This document shows, piece by piece, positions 36,057 through 48,449 of a DNA stretch of 64,000 bases (within the stretch, counting starts at the first letter, position 1; each line of letters opens with the position of its first letter). Origin of the DNA: Fratercula arctica (Eukaryota; Chordata; Aves; Charadriiformes; Alcidae). A program made the position numbers and the translations under genes. The notes under the pieces were generated by a model that was not told where the DNA came from, did not search any database, and saw only the letters and a list, made by a program, of their open reading frames with translations. Where the stretch lies: the NCBI GenBank assembly GCA_947846985.1, contig CANTUZ010000002.1:138035889-138099888 (forward strand), given 5' to 3'.

Positions 36057-36714
36057 AAGTTTGAAAAGAGTGCCCAGGTGACCAAGAAGGCCAGCAGCAT
36101 TCTGGCTTGTATCAGGAATAGTGTGTCCAGCAGGAGTAGGGAAGTGATGGTGCCTCTGTACTCGGCACTGGTGAGGCCTCACCTCGAGTGCTGTGTTCAG
36201 TTCTGGGCCCCTCTGTACAAGAGGGACATTGAAGTGCTGGAGCGTGTCCAGAGGAGAGCTACCAAGCTGGTGAGGGCTCTGGAGACCAAGCCATATGAGG
36301 AGAGGCTGAGGGAACTGGGCATGTTTAGTCTGGAGAAGAGGAGGCTGAGGGGAGACCTCATTGCCCTCTACAGCTACCTGAAAGGAGGTTGTGGAGAGGT
36401 GGGTGTTGGCCTCTTCTCCCAGGTGAATAATGACAGGACCAGAGGAAATGGTCTGAAGCTGCAGCAGGGGAGGTTTAGATTAGATATTAGGAAGAATTAC
36501 TTTACTGAAAGAGTGGTCAGGCACTGGAACAGCCTGCCCAGGGAGGTGGTTGAGTCACCATCCCTAGAGGTATTTAAGAAACATCTAGATTTGGCACTTC
36601 ATGGCATGCTCTAGTGACAGAGATTGTAGGGAGTTTTTTTTGTGTGTGTATGGTTGGACTCGATGATCTCAAAGGTCCTTTCCAACCATGAAGATTCTAT
36701 GATTCTATGATTCT
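36057..36714 (+). mobile_element. CR1 LINE 3' fragment with open C-terminal RT region
   Basis: About 660 bp of sense CR1 whose 186-codon frame stays open up to the natural stop before the tail. Blocks include [58 protein letters not shown] and [19 protein letters not shown]. It ends in three CTATGATT-type repeats. The frame is the end of ORF2 only, without the RT catalytic motif. Confidence 0.94.
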
Positions 36715-39700
36715 GGTAGCTAGGTTTTCTGTAGAAATTGTCACAGGATGTGTTTTAAAGCAAGATATTTTTTTTAAATTATTGTATATCTTGGAGAAAG
36801 CTTCCTCTGTCTCTAGTGAAATCCTATTAGAATTTCAGCTTTGGCAAAATTAACTCAAAGTAATTACAGTTTGGAACAACAAATCTGTGCTATATATGCC
36901 TCATTTTATGCACTGTTCTGCCTAATGTCTAATTTACAAATACTGCAGATTTATGAATGAGAGATTCATTGGAGGGAAGTAATTCTAAACTGGTAAAGTG
37001 CAAAACTGATCTGTGATAGAAAAAACCCCAGTTAATAATTGCATCACACATTTGAGCACACGTGACAGATTGTAACAGAGTGGAAGGGAAATGCCTGTAT
37101 GGACTATGAAAGTCAGAATGTGGAAATCTTGCACAGGAGGAGGAAAATGAATTGTATATCAGTGGAAGAGAAGGCAAAATCAACACGAGAGCTAAAACCC
37201 CTGCATTTCAAAAGTAGCAATAGAAAAGGAACTACGAGGGGAAAAAGGCAAAAGAAAATGGTGTGTGTCATCTGTGAAGATAAGGAACTACACAAAATCA
37301 CCTGCTAAGCACCTGAACCAGCAAACTATCCAGCCATATGCTCAAGTGCATTTTTATTTCACAAAGCACTCCACAGACAATTAAGCAATCACTGGCATCC
37401 GGAGAAATCTTTCCATAGCTGCTATGAGAGTTAGTTTAATATCTTAGACCTTTTTTTTTTTTTTAATATTCAATAAGACATAGGTTTTGTGTTCTCATTG
37501 TTATGGGATTACAGAAAATGAGGTGGAGAAAGTGAATAGAAAAAGATTTTTAAAGTGTATATGAAAAATTTTAAATGCATATACAATGAAAAGCAGTCTT
37601 CCTGATTACAACTGAAGTTCTGCAGCAGTTGTCCAGTAGCAGCATAACATAAAATTTCTCTTGCCCTGATGAGCACGTTTCAAACAAACTTTTCAAACAT
37701 CTTACAAGCCTGATTTAATTAAAGTTTGCACAATTCAGTGATGGTAACAAATTTACCATTTCTCTTTAGTGGACCATGGCCTAAGGTCTTCTCCTTGCTC
37801 CCTGTTCCCTCGAGCAGGACAGAACGCTGTACAGCGCCGCCATGCCCAGGACATCGTGCCATTTTATCAGCTGCTCTCCACGGTCTAGTTGGTGCCATTT
37901 TCATATTCCTAGGAAAAATGAGACATACTGTGTTGTGCGATGTAGATCATTTCCCTACAATCCCAGGAAAGGGATCGCGTTTCAAAGCCGTAAGGCATTC
38001 ACAGAGGCTACCTAATTTACTACTAATTTTAAATTGTCTAATCTGAGTAACAGATGATACTTAAGAAAGCAGCAAGATGAGAGCCTTTTCCTCATCAATG
38101 AGGTTGTTAGCAATCACGTAAGAAGAGAACAGGAGTATATCTTAATTAGCATGTGAAGCAGAGGTATAAAGACAGAATGCATTGCTCAAGATCACCTAGA
38201 ACAGATTTTTCTGCAGTAATTATAGACCAGTAACAACTGGGGCAAAAATGTCCAAATGACAGAGTCCAGGGAATGCAAATCTCATCGTACATGGAATTAC
38301 TTTTTTACATAATCAGTTGTATAAAATGTACACAGTTGCATAAAATGTGCAAGTAGCTGCATTTGGTTGGGTTGTCATCTCAATTATTCTGCATTTTTTA
38401 TGCAAATTAAAATGGACTGTGGTTTGGGAATGGGGGAATATGCATCTGTGCAGTGGGAACTTTGCATAAAATATATGGACTTGTCCGGATGGTGTCTTTG
38501 ACTAAGCAATCTCTTTTTTTTATATGTATATTTTCATGGCTTCTTGAGGAGCTGGCATGCAGAGTCACTGTGTTCTGAGCTACTGTGCACAGATTGGGTT
38601 GTTTTTGTTCCTGACATTTTGGAAGAAAGCGCTGGAAAAGTAACAACAAGGTTCCTGGTTTCAGAGCAGTTGGCAAGTATACCAGGGGATTCAGTTTGAC
38701 TTTTTTCTAAACTGTTGGACTTTGGAATTATTAAAAAAAAAAAAAAAAACAAAAAGTGTATGCATGTATGGCGTAGTTTAAAATACTTCTTGTGTGTGTC
38801 CAGTTCACTAAGTTCCAAGCAAGGCTGAGACTTTTTATTGAAGTAAGCAAGATAGTTCAGTACAACTCTTGATTTTGTGACTTTTCTGAGGTTACTATCC
38901 TTTATAGTACTAAAGTTTAGAAAAATAATGTTCTTATGCCTCTATGTATCTTTCAGGCTTATTTCTGGAACCAGTAAAAGTTGATGTTATGATTCAGATT
39001 ATTATTAGCACAGAATTTTTTGTTTTCTCTCTGACTTCTTAGCCACCAGGGTAATACTGTGTACAATACACTGGATTTTCACGTGTACTTGCTGATGATT
39101 ATTAAGTCAGTTTCGCAAGCAACAATTTTGGGGAGGGAAATCATTTAAGTCTTTTTGGGCTCATGTTTGAAAAGTAGCCCCTTTTTTATTTAGTATGCGC
39201 CGTGCATTCTTCATGTGGAACTTTCTGTGAAGTTTGCAGACTACAAGGTAGTAGTCTCATAAAATACTTTTCCAGATATTTTAAATTAAAATGAGGAAAG
39301 AAAGCTCAATGTGAATTTGTTAATGCTTTTAGATCAGGTTTTTCAAGAACTGCTTTAGCTGTCCCACAGGCTCCATGGAATTCACTTGGCTGTGGCCCTG
39401 GGATCCCGTTAGTTTGCCGTCTCTGACAGCAGTAAGATAGTAGCTATTTAAACACTAAATTTTAATTATTGCATTTCATAGACTTTTCTTTTTGAATGGC
39501 CGTATTTTCTGTCATATGTTGTAAAATCTGTTACCACTGTGATTTATACTATGACAGCCTACAGATCTGGATTAATATGCTGCATTATAAATACACTGTT
39601 AACTTAGTTTCCTTAGTGAAGTGATTAAGTACCCATTTCAGCTGGCTGAAATTAAGCCAATGAGTAAAGTATACGGACACTCTAACATTGCAGGTTATTC

Positions 39701-40639
39701 TAACACTAGCACTGAATTATGTGTCTCTAAAATAGTCAGCAGCAGCACAGCGCATAGTAAGAGTGGGTAGAAACAAGGCATTTAGAGGCTTTCACACAGA
39801 GGAAAAGGGGTGTGATAAGATTGTCACGGGATGCAAAAGAAGGGATTTTATCTGCTGAAGGGTATGGAGGCAAGGCGAGGTGTTGCTGATTGTTCTGATA
39901 GTGGTATCTTCTCTCTGTAAGTGTAAGGACAAAAATTTACTATTGAAGGAAGGCTACATAAATTGGGATAATCTCCAATTTAGTATCCATTCCTCTGCCA
40001 TAAGACAATGTAACACTCAAGTGAGAAAGTGAAAAACTTTCTACATTGCCCACAGTGTTTAATGTAGTGTATGGTTTTGGGAAGAAATGGTAACCCAGGA
40101 GGTGCTACAGGAAAGTGATTCCACATTTCAGCATTCTTTTCTTCTTACTTGAAATTTGTTTTACTGATCTGTTATATAACTATTAAACCCATTCTTATTC
40201 ATGATCCTGATGGTAGCTAAGATTTTCCTGTTTTCAGCAAACTCACAGGCAATAGTTACTGTGGCACAGGGGTGGCTTTCTATTTAATCACACATTGCTA
40301 CTGCTCCACTAAAGTGAAGTTTGTTGCACTTACCTTTAATATATTTTTGTTTCTGAAGGCTTGGAATCAACTTCAGTTGTCTTTTGATAAAAAAGACCGT
40401 TACCATTTTGATTAGCTTCGAGTGTGGTCATTTTTCTAGCAAGACGGCCTTATTTTTTGAGTCCACTTGAAAGTGAAGTGAACTGCAGCAAAGGACTCTT
40501 GTGTCTCAGGAAGAAGTAAAGGAAGGTAACAGAGAAAAAAGAACCAACCTGTTGTCAGAGTTGTATAGCGGAAGGCCGAGAGCCAATGCTCACAAGCAAT
40601 AGCAAGGGAAATTCTGACTGAACACATGGGGTGGGGGGG
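36715..40639. other. Intergenic DNA, unassigned
   Basis: AT-rich. It includes a 12-T run near 37450, a 19-bp direct repeat at 38314-38351 (cagttgYataaaatgtRca twice) and a 17-A run near 38732. Short frames lack domains. No gene is supported. Confidence 0.45.
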
Positions 40640-40838
40640 GAAATGCAGCGAGGGGAGGTAAGCACAAGAACAGTTTGTCCCCAGGGCTTGTGGAATCTCC
40701 GTCCTTGCAGATTTGCAAAATGCTCCTGAGCAAGGACCTGATCAACTTCATCTGGCTTTGAAGTTACTGCTTCTTTGAGGAAGTGTTTGGATGACATGAC
40801 CTTCAGAGGTCCCTCCCCTCTGAAATTCTATGATTCTA
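40640..40838 (+). mobile_element. Old CR1 tail fragment
   Basis: Diverged sense CR1 end: 'gtggaatctccgtccttgca', 'atcaacttcatctggctttg', 'ggatgacatgaccttcagag', ending 'gaaattctatgattctaagg'. The terminal ATTCTATGATTCT is intact. Confidence 0.8.
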
Positions 40839-42340
40839 AGGATATCTGTAGATAAAATTCTTCAGAAATGCTTGTTTCATGGTAGCTGTTCCCAAATAAT
40901 TCTCTCATTAGAGAAACTGTAATCGGTGAGCACCTAAATGTTCTGTGGTTAACGAGAACATTGTGCTAATTTGGGTAAAAAATAAGTTGACGTATGAATC
41001 CTTTGGTGGCTTGGGAACAGGAGGTTGCATTTTTTGAACAGTTAACATTTTAGACCTATCTGCTATTTATCTAACTTGCAAGGCAGTAGTACCTGAATTC
41101 CAGGAAAAACGGAGCCCTGTCATGGGAGTTCAGGTGTGGTCCTCCCAGCTGCATCAGCACCTCAGTGTCCCACAGCCTTTGGTGGGCCAGGTCTCAGCAC
41201 CATCGTTTACAGATTAGGTTTCAGACGCGATGATGGATACTTCTCTAAGGTGTGTTTAAATGCTCAGTACCCACTGATTTGAAGTGGTGGAGATTTGGAG
41301 CCTGAACCTTGTTGTCCGGTGGTCAAGGCTAAACCCAAAACCTATAAAGAGCTTCTGCAGTGCAGCTGCTCCACAGGCTGCTGAGCACCCACCAGCTCAT
41401 AAGGTACTTGGATCTGTTGGTTTCCAAAGTTAAAATTTTCTCCTTCCATTGGATGGCTTATAGGCTCCTTTGTGCACTTGTCAGAAAACCTGATTTATAC
41501 ACTCTGCCTTAACATTTGGAAAAGCAAAAAAGCAAAATAATATGAAGAAACCCATGCTTGTGATTTAAACATTTTTTCAACATGCATTTTTGATGTTGAG
41601 ACCTCAAACAGCATCTCTTTTGGACAGATGAGTCTGTGTCAAGGCTAAGGGTTACCACAAAATATTTCTGTGTTTTAATGCCAGTGTATTTGGGTACATA
41701 TATATGTATTTTGGCTATGAAGATGCTTTCTCAAATGTATGAGTTCATAAATCTCAGTATCCAGCCCATTCTTTGACACTTATCACTAGTTTAAAGTGAA
41801 AAAAATTAACCTTTTTTTTCTAATTTGAAGGTGAGATGACCTTCAAACAGCTGCTAAAAACAACCTTAAAAGAGAATGAAAAATGAGATTTTCTTTACAG
41901 AGGTTTTCCCTAAGAGACTGACAACTGCTAGGTTTCTCATGCTCATTTTAGGTGTGCTAAAATAATTTAATATAATTTCCCAATAATTTTATTTATTTAA
42001 TTTTTTTTTTAATTCTTTAGCCACTCTGTGGCTAATTATTAGCAGACGGCAGCTGTAAGTATCCCAAAAAGAATGGACTGTAAGAGGATGGTTGCATTAT
42101 CAGATTTTTTTTCGGCTGTTCTGCACTTGAATTTCTCATTCATTAGATGAGCCCAGAGCAGGCTGTACCTGAGCATTAGGAGCTCCCATGGCTCAGTACC
42201 TTGCTAATCTATCAGCCCACCTCCTGTCTTGAATTTCTAGCCGGTAAATACATTTGAAATACAGTGAATAAACATTTTATTGATGGTACAGGTAATTGAT
42301 TTTTTTAAATACTGTGTTATTAAGCTATGTAGTTAACATC
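40839..42340. other. Intergenic DNA, unassigned
   Basis: Mixed composition with a slightly GC-richer patch at about 41100-41400. No coding exon, RNA gene or repeat family was recognised. Confidence 0.45.
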
Positions 42341-42655
42341 ATCCGGTTCAAAAATCATCATGTCATAGGGCAGCAGCAGATCCAGCCAGCGCTCTTGGAC
42401 CCTGCGATAACCGAAGGAAAATACCAAGCGAAGCCGCTGGATGTCAGTGTCGCTTCACACAGTTTTGCGCAGCGCAGCATCATCAAAAGTGCTGAAAACC
42501 CCATTTACAGAGATGTTAAAGTCGAGCCCAAGCCATTTGAGTCAGAGTCCCACTTCTGTGTTGCCTGGATTTTCACCTTTATCTTGTGATAATTCTGATC
42601 ACTCCATGAAAAAGGAGCTGCAAGTGTCAAGCCATAATGGCTCCTAAGCGTCCTG
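42341..42655 (+). other. CpG-enriched open segment, possible frameshifted retrocopy or lost exon
   Basis: Two overlapping plus frames are open here. One runs from upstream of 42362 to a TGA at 42587-42589 (it includes SIIKSAENPIYRDVKVEPKP). The other, one base later, is open from 42411 to a TAA at 42645-42647 (it includes SPLSCDNSDHSMKKELQVSS). Codon-like GCG/CGA content contrasts with the AT-rich flanks. Either frame, or one joined to the other by an indel, could be a decayed coding remnant. I do not recognise the protein, there is no ATG at the start of the first frame, and no clear splice sites, so this is only a candidate. Confidence 0.3.
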
Positions 42656-43294
42656 GACGATGAAGGGATGGAGATTTTAGCTTAATCTGCTTTGTGAAGG
42701 GCAAAAATCATATCTGGTTCAATTAAGGTCCACATTTAAGTATCTGATGATTGAAATCAGGAGTACTTTTAAAGTTAGGTATTGCTGAAAATAAATGCAT
42801 TGCATCCAACTTTGTAAGATGTATTGGGAAGCTTCGGAGTTTGAGAGTTATGTTTGGTTTTGATGCACCAGAATTTCAGATGGGGAAATTCCTTCAGTTT
42901 TGGTAGTAAATAATTTGCACACTTAAACGTATGCAGATTATGTGGTCTAGTTTAATCTTTTATGTAATATATATGAACAACTTATTTTTTCACAAATTCT
43001 TGAAATTCAGGAATGCTTTGTTGAAGATGTGGGGTTTTGTCACTGTTTTGGCATTGTTCCATTTTTTTTGTCACCCTCTTATCATTCCAGCAGCTTGTAT
43101 AATATTCTCATGTGCTGTGTTCTGTGATGAGTGGACTGCACAGATTGGTCCGATTGTAGTAGTACCTTGTTTAATCTGACTTTCATTCCCATCCAGCTGT
43201 GTTTTGTCAAACATACTTGGAATTTTTCATATGATTTCTCTTGGAATTTTAGACATCTTTCCTAGAGACACAATCTTTGTGTAACCAAGGTTTT

Positions 43295-43325
<31 letters not shown>

Positions 43326-43669
43326 CTCAAGTCTTTAATCTAGTATCCTATGAATCCTTTAGCCATTTTTATCTGCATTTGGCAGAAAGACAGCAGTATC
43401 AAAACTGAGTTCATAGAAATTGTTGGTCAGGATAGAAGACAAGGATGAATGGAAATTTGTTACACCACTGAAGAAAAGTTGAGGAGGCCTCAATCATTAT
43501 ATATTCAGTTGCGCAGTGGCCAGCCAGCCAGCCAGATGCACATAGCTTTGGATGAATGATAGCATGTACTTTCCCTTGCCCAGTGAGGGTAGATGAGAGA
43601 ACATGGGCAAGTGACTCGGATGAACTGGGTGTTCTTGGGGAACAAATGATGTAAATCAACCGGAAAACA
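42656..43669. other. Intergenic DNA, unassigned
   Basis: AT-rich, with a T tract at 43299-43325 and (CAGC)n-like repeats near 43525-43540. Nothing gene-like. Confidence 0.5.
43299..43325. repeat. Homopolymer T tract (27 T)
   Basis: Uninterrupted T run, no associated element recognised. Confidence 0.85.
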
Positions 43670-44572
43670 GCAGGATGACACCAAGCTGAGTGGTGTGGTT
43701 GATATTCTAGAGGGAAGGGATGCCATCCAGAGGGATCTTAACAGGCTAGAGGGTTGGGCCTGTGCGAACCTCTGAAGTTCAACAAGACCAAGTGCAAGGT
43801 CCTAAACTTGGGTCAGGGGAACACCCTGTACCAATACAGACTGGGACATGGAGAGATTGAGAGCAGCCCTGCTGAGAAGGACTTGGGGGTACTGGTGGAT
43901 GAAAAACTCAATGTGAGCTGGCAATGCATGCTTGCAGCCCAGAAGACCAACTGTATCCTGGTCTGCATCAAAAGAAGTGTGGCCAGCAGGTCAAGGGAGG
44001 TGATTCTGCCCCTGTACTCTGCTCTTGTAAGACCCCACCTGGAGCATGAGTACTGCATCCAGCTCTGGAGTCCCCAACATAAGAAAGACATGGACCTGTT
44101 GGAGCGAATCCAAAGGAGGACCACGAATACGATCAAAGGACTGGAACACCTCTGCTATGAGGACAGGCTGAGAGAGTTGGGCTTGTTCAGCCTAGAGAAG
44201 AGAAGGCTCTGGGGGGACCTTAGAGCAACCTTCCAGTATACCTACAGGGGGCCTACAGGAAAGCTGGGGAGGGATTCTTTATGAGGGAGTGTAGTGATAG
44301 GATGAGTGGTAATGGTTTTAAACTGAAAGAGGGGAGATTTAGATCAGCTATTAGGAAGAAATTCTTCACTGTGAGAGTGGTGAGACACTGGAACAGGTTG
44401 CCCGGGGAAGCTGTGGATGCCCCACCCCTGGAAGTGTTCAAGGCCAGGCTGGATGGGGCTTTGAGCAACCTGGTCTAGTGGCAGGTGTCCCTGCCCATGG
44501 CAGGGGGGTCGGAACTACATGATCTTTAAAGGTCTCTTCCAACCCAAACCATTCTATGATTCTGTGATTCTA
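43670..44572 (+). mobile_element. CR1 LINE 3' fragment, about 0.9 kb
   Basis: Sense CR1 truncated just inside the RT catalytic box (the DNA encodes DDTKLSG at the left edge). It then carries [48 protein letters not shown] and [14 protein letters not shown], and ends CTATGATTCTGTGATTCTATG. The frame is open for 176 codons but breaks near 44280, so the copy is inactive. It is longer through the middle than the copy at the left edge of the window, which lacks the ASRSREV to LEKRRL region. Confidence 0.94.
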
Positions 44573-46655
44573 TGAATACTCATTTAGTTAGTGCAAATCG
44601 GTTTAATAGTGTATGTTTGCAGATATTAAATAAATGATCTGTCTTCCTGAGAAAAATTACAAAGAGCAAGTCACATCATTTCCATCATGGCATCTATGTC
44701 TGTCTAAGGTATGAATAACTTCATTTAACTGTAACTGAACATATGTGAACTTAATTATTGTTCTTGAACTTTCCTGTCAATTTATGCAAAGACTAAAAGG
44801 AGTTCTCATGCAAGAGTCCAGTGATTTTCTGCAAAAGCTTCTTCTATACGAAGTGGGGATTAGTACTTTTATCTCAGAGTTTCAGAGTTTGCCAGAAGCT
44901 TTTCTTTTTGAGGTCTAGGTTGGAGTAAAGTGTTAGATTTATTATTTTTTTTTTATCCTTTGTGGCCAGAGCCAGAGAATCAAACCTCCTAACTCCATGT
45001 ATCCACCATGTGTACAAATATCCAATGTATGTAAATATTAAAGGAGCTGATGAAAATAGACTGTCCCCGCAGAGGTTACCTCATTTTTCACTGAACCTAT
45101 TATAAACCAAGTTCGAAAAGCCCACCGGATCTGATCTATGATGCAATCGTTCTTTCCTTTTATGTACTATCTGTGTTCTAAATTTTGACTTTAGTTAGTT
45201 ATCTTTTTAACATTTTACATATGTACACTATTAGAGTCATAGTATTGGGTATTTTCCAGAAAAAACCAAATAAGCTTTACTTATATAAGCTCGTCAAAAG
45301 AGATAATTGTAAATGATTTAACTTTACAGCTCTGTGTATGTGAATACACTGACTTAAATGCATAAAAGCAGAGGCTCCTCACATTTATCCTTTGTTTTTC
45401 CAGAAAGCTAAGTTTTATACACCCGTTTCGGGAAAGCAGAGGGTCTGACAGTCCTGGTGGCTCATGCACATCGTGATACAGTTTGAAGTATGACAAGCCT
45501 GCATAGTTTGGGGGGGGGGGGGTTATAGATCGTAGGTTTATAGGTTAATGAAAGCCACCTGATGGGAAAAATTTTGAAACGTCATGTGTGAGATACAGTA
45601 TGTGTTTCAGTTAGGATACTAATCTGTTTTAGGAAAGTGTTTTCTCATGTTTCTTTAAGATTCAAATGTTAGACTACTGTGTAGCGAGATGTATGTTTGC
45701 TGTTGTGCATACCTGTACGTCTGTTTTCTTTCAAAAATTTTGATTTCTTTGCCTGGGGGGTTGTAAATAATATGTTGCTTTGTGTCATTGTTAACTAAGA
45801 GCACTTTATTAATTCCAAAGTTACAACAAGGAACAGTGTTTTTCAAGACTAATGACGTTTATCAACTCCAGATTTAATGATGATGCAATTTTTTCACTCA
45901 TCAAGGCAATTGTTGGAGTAAAACAAGATTTCCACACAAATTCCACGTCAGCACGGACATCCCAAAGACTGTGCATGTGCAGCTCTGTCTGTGTCTAACT
46001 AGCAGGGCTTATTTTCAAGTATGAGTTGTAAGATATTTGCACTCATGCATGCACACACCCATAGAGAGAAATCATCCCTTGTTATTGGTGACGGACAAAA
46101 GTCTGTTGATACGGCTAATCCTAGGAGTTGAGATACTAATCTGGGATTGATGAAAACTGTCCAAATTTACTGACTCTGCAAATATGAGATGGGAAAATCT
46201 CAATTACAGACTTTTTCAAACAGCTTCAGCATTTTGATGCTTGAAGTTTGAAGAACAGAGAGTATGCTCTTGTGTGTTTAGTGACGGTTCTTTGGTTTCA
46301 TAATGTTTTTTTTTTGACTGTTTCAGAATATCCAGAGCTTCCAGTGAACCATGATTTTTAAAAAAAAATAAAATTGGAATTAGTCTCTGTTACACAAGTA
46401 CCCGGATTTGGGTACATTGGTATATACATATCTATGTGTAGAAATGTATTTTGATTTTTTTTCCTCCAGTAATTGCTGAACACTTTATCGAAATTAAGCA
46501 GCCCCTGGCAGCTGAGTAACTCTCACTGTAGCTCAAAGGATTCCTCTCCACTTCTGATCATTGAAAGTAGGGAAAGGTCTGTGTCGTGAAACACTTGGCA
46601 GACATAAAAGCCTTGATTTTGAAGTCCTTGAACAGCACTTTCAAGCTATAAACAA

Positions 46656-46691
<36 letters not shown>

Positions 46692-47740
46692 AACAAAACA
46701 AAAACAAACTAAAAAAGAAAAAGAAAAGAAAAAAAGAATCAATGCTTAAAGGTTTATTCCAGTGAACAGAAGCAAGGTAAGTATCTCTTGTGTGTTTCTT
46801 CCATTCTTTAAAAGGTGCAGATGGATAAAGGATGGGCAGGGCAAAGAATAACTGTGCCTGGAATAGTTAAAAGTGAAGTTCTGTCTGAAGCAATCTTTTC
46901 CTGCTATTTCATTTATTATTTTTTTTCCCTTTGCACTTCTAAGGGACACAACAGTGGGCATAACCTGAGTGTCACTCACCAGAATGAACTGTGGTCTGTT
47001 TGCTCTTGTGCTTTTCTCCCTATTGCATTTGGAAACAGTGTCTCATTTTTCTAAAGTTGTTTTGAGTGGACAATGCTTCAGTTTTGTTCATCTTAATCTA
47101 AACAATAATATGTAAATTAATTTATATAAATGAAATTGAACTATTAAAAAAACCATAATTTTTATTGCTTACTGCAGAATGGTGATTGGGAAGACACTTC
47201 ACCCATGTGATGGATCTTACACTTTAACTTAAATTTCTTTGCCATCCAGAGACACACAACTCTTAGAGGAATGCCACTGTGTCCTTGCTGTGTATCAGAC
47301 ATGGCATTTAGATGTCTTGACATTTAAACCTCTTCCATGCTCTTATCACTTTGTATCTGAGCACTTTGTATCATGCACAAAGTGCATGAAGTTATTACAA
47401 GATCAAAAGTTACCTGTTGAACTGTCTTCACGGAGACAGCCTTTGCTGGGTGAGCTACTAAGAAAGGGGTAGCTTTGGAAAAGAATGATTGTCACGAGCG
47501 TTTTTGGCATTTCCCACGTGGAGCTGATAGCTTGCAGTCCTTCACTGCACTTTGAGCTCGCTACAATTTAGTCTGAGCCTTCTGCCTCTGGAGAAAATCT
47601 GTATATGTTTTCAGCAGGATTTATTGCTACCTGATGTTCAGAATTTTCTACATAAATAAGCTTTTAACTGTCATTTAGAAGACAAAACAGTGACAGAGCA
47701 AAACAAGTTTACAAGCACCAGGGTTACCGAAGGACTTCAT
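44573..47740. other. Intergenic DNA upstream of SLC26A7
   Basis: AT-rich. Contains a 13-G run at 45510-45522, an A-rich tract and a (CA)n repeat near 46.66 kb. The 60-85 codon frames have no recognised domain. Confidence 0.5.
46657..46688. repeat. (CA)n microsatellite
   Basis: About 16 CA units, followed by an A-rich stretch. A likely polymorphic marker. Confidence 0.92.
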
Positions 47741-47965
47741 GCCCTCTGACTGCAGCCAGACAAGCTCCCCCCAGGAGAGCCAAGGCTGCTCTCCTGGGCT
47801 TGGCAGGGAGATGCCTGCTCCGCTGGGCACTTCCCGCTCCTATTAGCATAGCCCAGCCTATATCCTACACACACCCAGTAATACCTCATTTTGCCACTGG
47901 ACTGAGGCCAAAAGCACGAGCATTACAGGGAATATAAAGCGGGACGTTACTGGGAAGGATCACTA
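47741..47965 (+). promoter_or_regulatory. SLC26A7: Candidate TATA-type promoter of SLC26A7
   Basis: A locally GC-richer block (about 47760-47860) is followed by AATATAAAGC with TATAAA at 47933-47938, about 320 bp before the SLC26A7 start codon. Transcription would begin near 47965 by the usual spacing. There is no CpG island, as expected for a gene expressed in few tissues (kidney, stomach, thyroid). An upstream non-coding exon elsewhere cannot be excluded: TTTCTCTGTAG ending at 48151 would be a good acceptor for one. Confidence 0.45.
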
Positions 47966-48259
47966 ACTAACGTGGGACTAGACCAAAGTTTCACAAAGAG
48001 CAGAAAATGTGATCTTTCCTATAAGTGGTTCTTGCATTTCATGTAGCTGTTTATATGACTGAAGTGTTTAATAAGTGTTTTTATTGAGTGTAGTTAGAGT
48101 GCAGCTGCAGAAATCTTAAGTGCTTCTGTTAATTTATTTTTTTCTCTGTAGTTTTGAAACTGCAAAAATCTCAGAAGAAAACTCGAGACTGACACAGACC
48201 AGGGTGATTCCTCAACTGTTCACCCTTCTGGAAGAACTGCTTTTGGGGGGGTGGGAATG

Positions 48260-48449
48260 ATGACAGGGGCAAAAAGAAAAAGAAGTGCAGTCTGGAGGAA
48301 GATCCAGGCTATTCGCTTTGAAGATATCAAACTCTGGTGTATGAGAAGGCTGCCCATCTTGAGATGGATGCCTGTCTACAATTGGAAGGAGAACTTGATT
48401 CCTGATACAGTTTCTGGGATGATGCTAGCCATCCAGCAGGTGACTCAAG
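48260..48449 (+). CDS. SLC26A7: SLC26A7 coding exon 1 (partial gene)
   Basis: It encodes the first 63 residues of the SLC26A7 anion transporter plus one base of codon 64. The start MTGAKRK equals the human start; a second ATG lies just in front (48257) and would add one Met. The cytoplasmic N-terminal stretch includes RRLPIL and [20 protein letters not shown], matching human [21 protein letters not shown] and the SLC26 consensus that leads into the first membrane helix. The donor is CAAG|GTACAG. SLC26A7 is a Cl-/HCO3- exchanger or chloride/iodide channel of renal, gastric and thyroid epithelium. The frame runs on past the donor as intron, so residues after VTQ in that reading are not protein. 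The rest of the gene, about 16 more coding exons in mammals, is not in this window except for the next exon. Confidence 0.95.
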
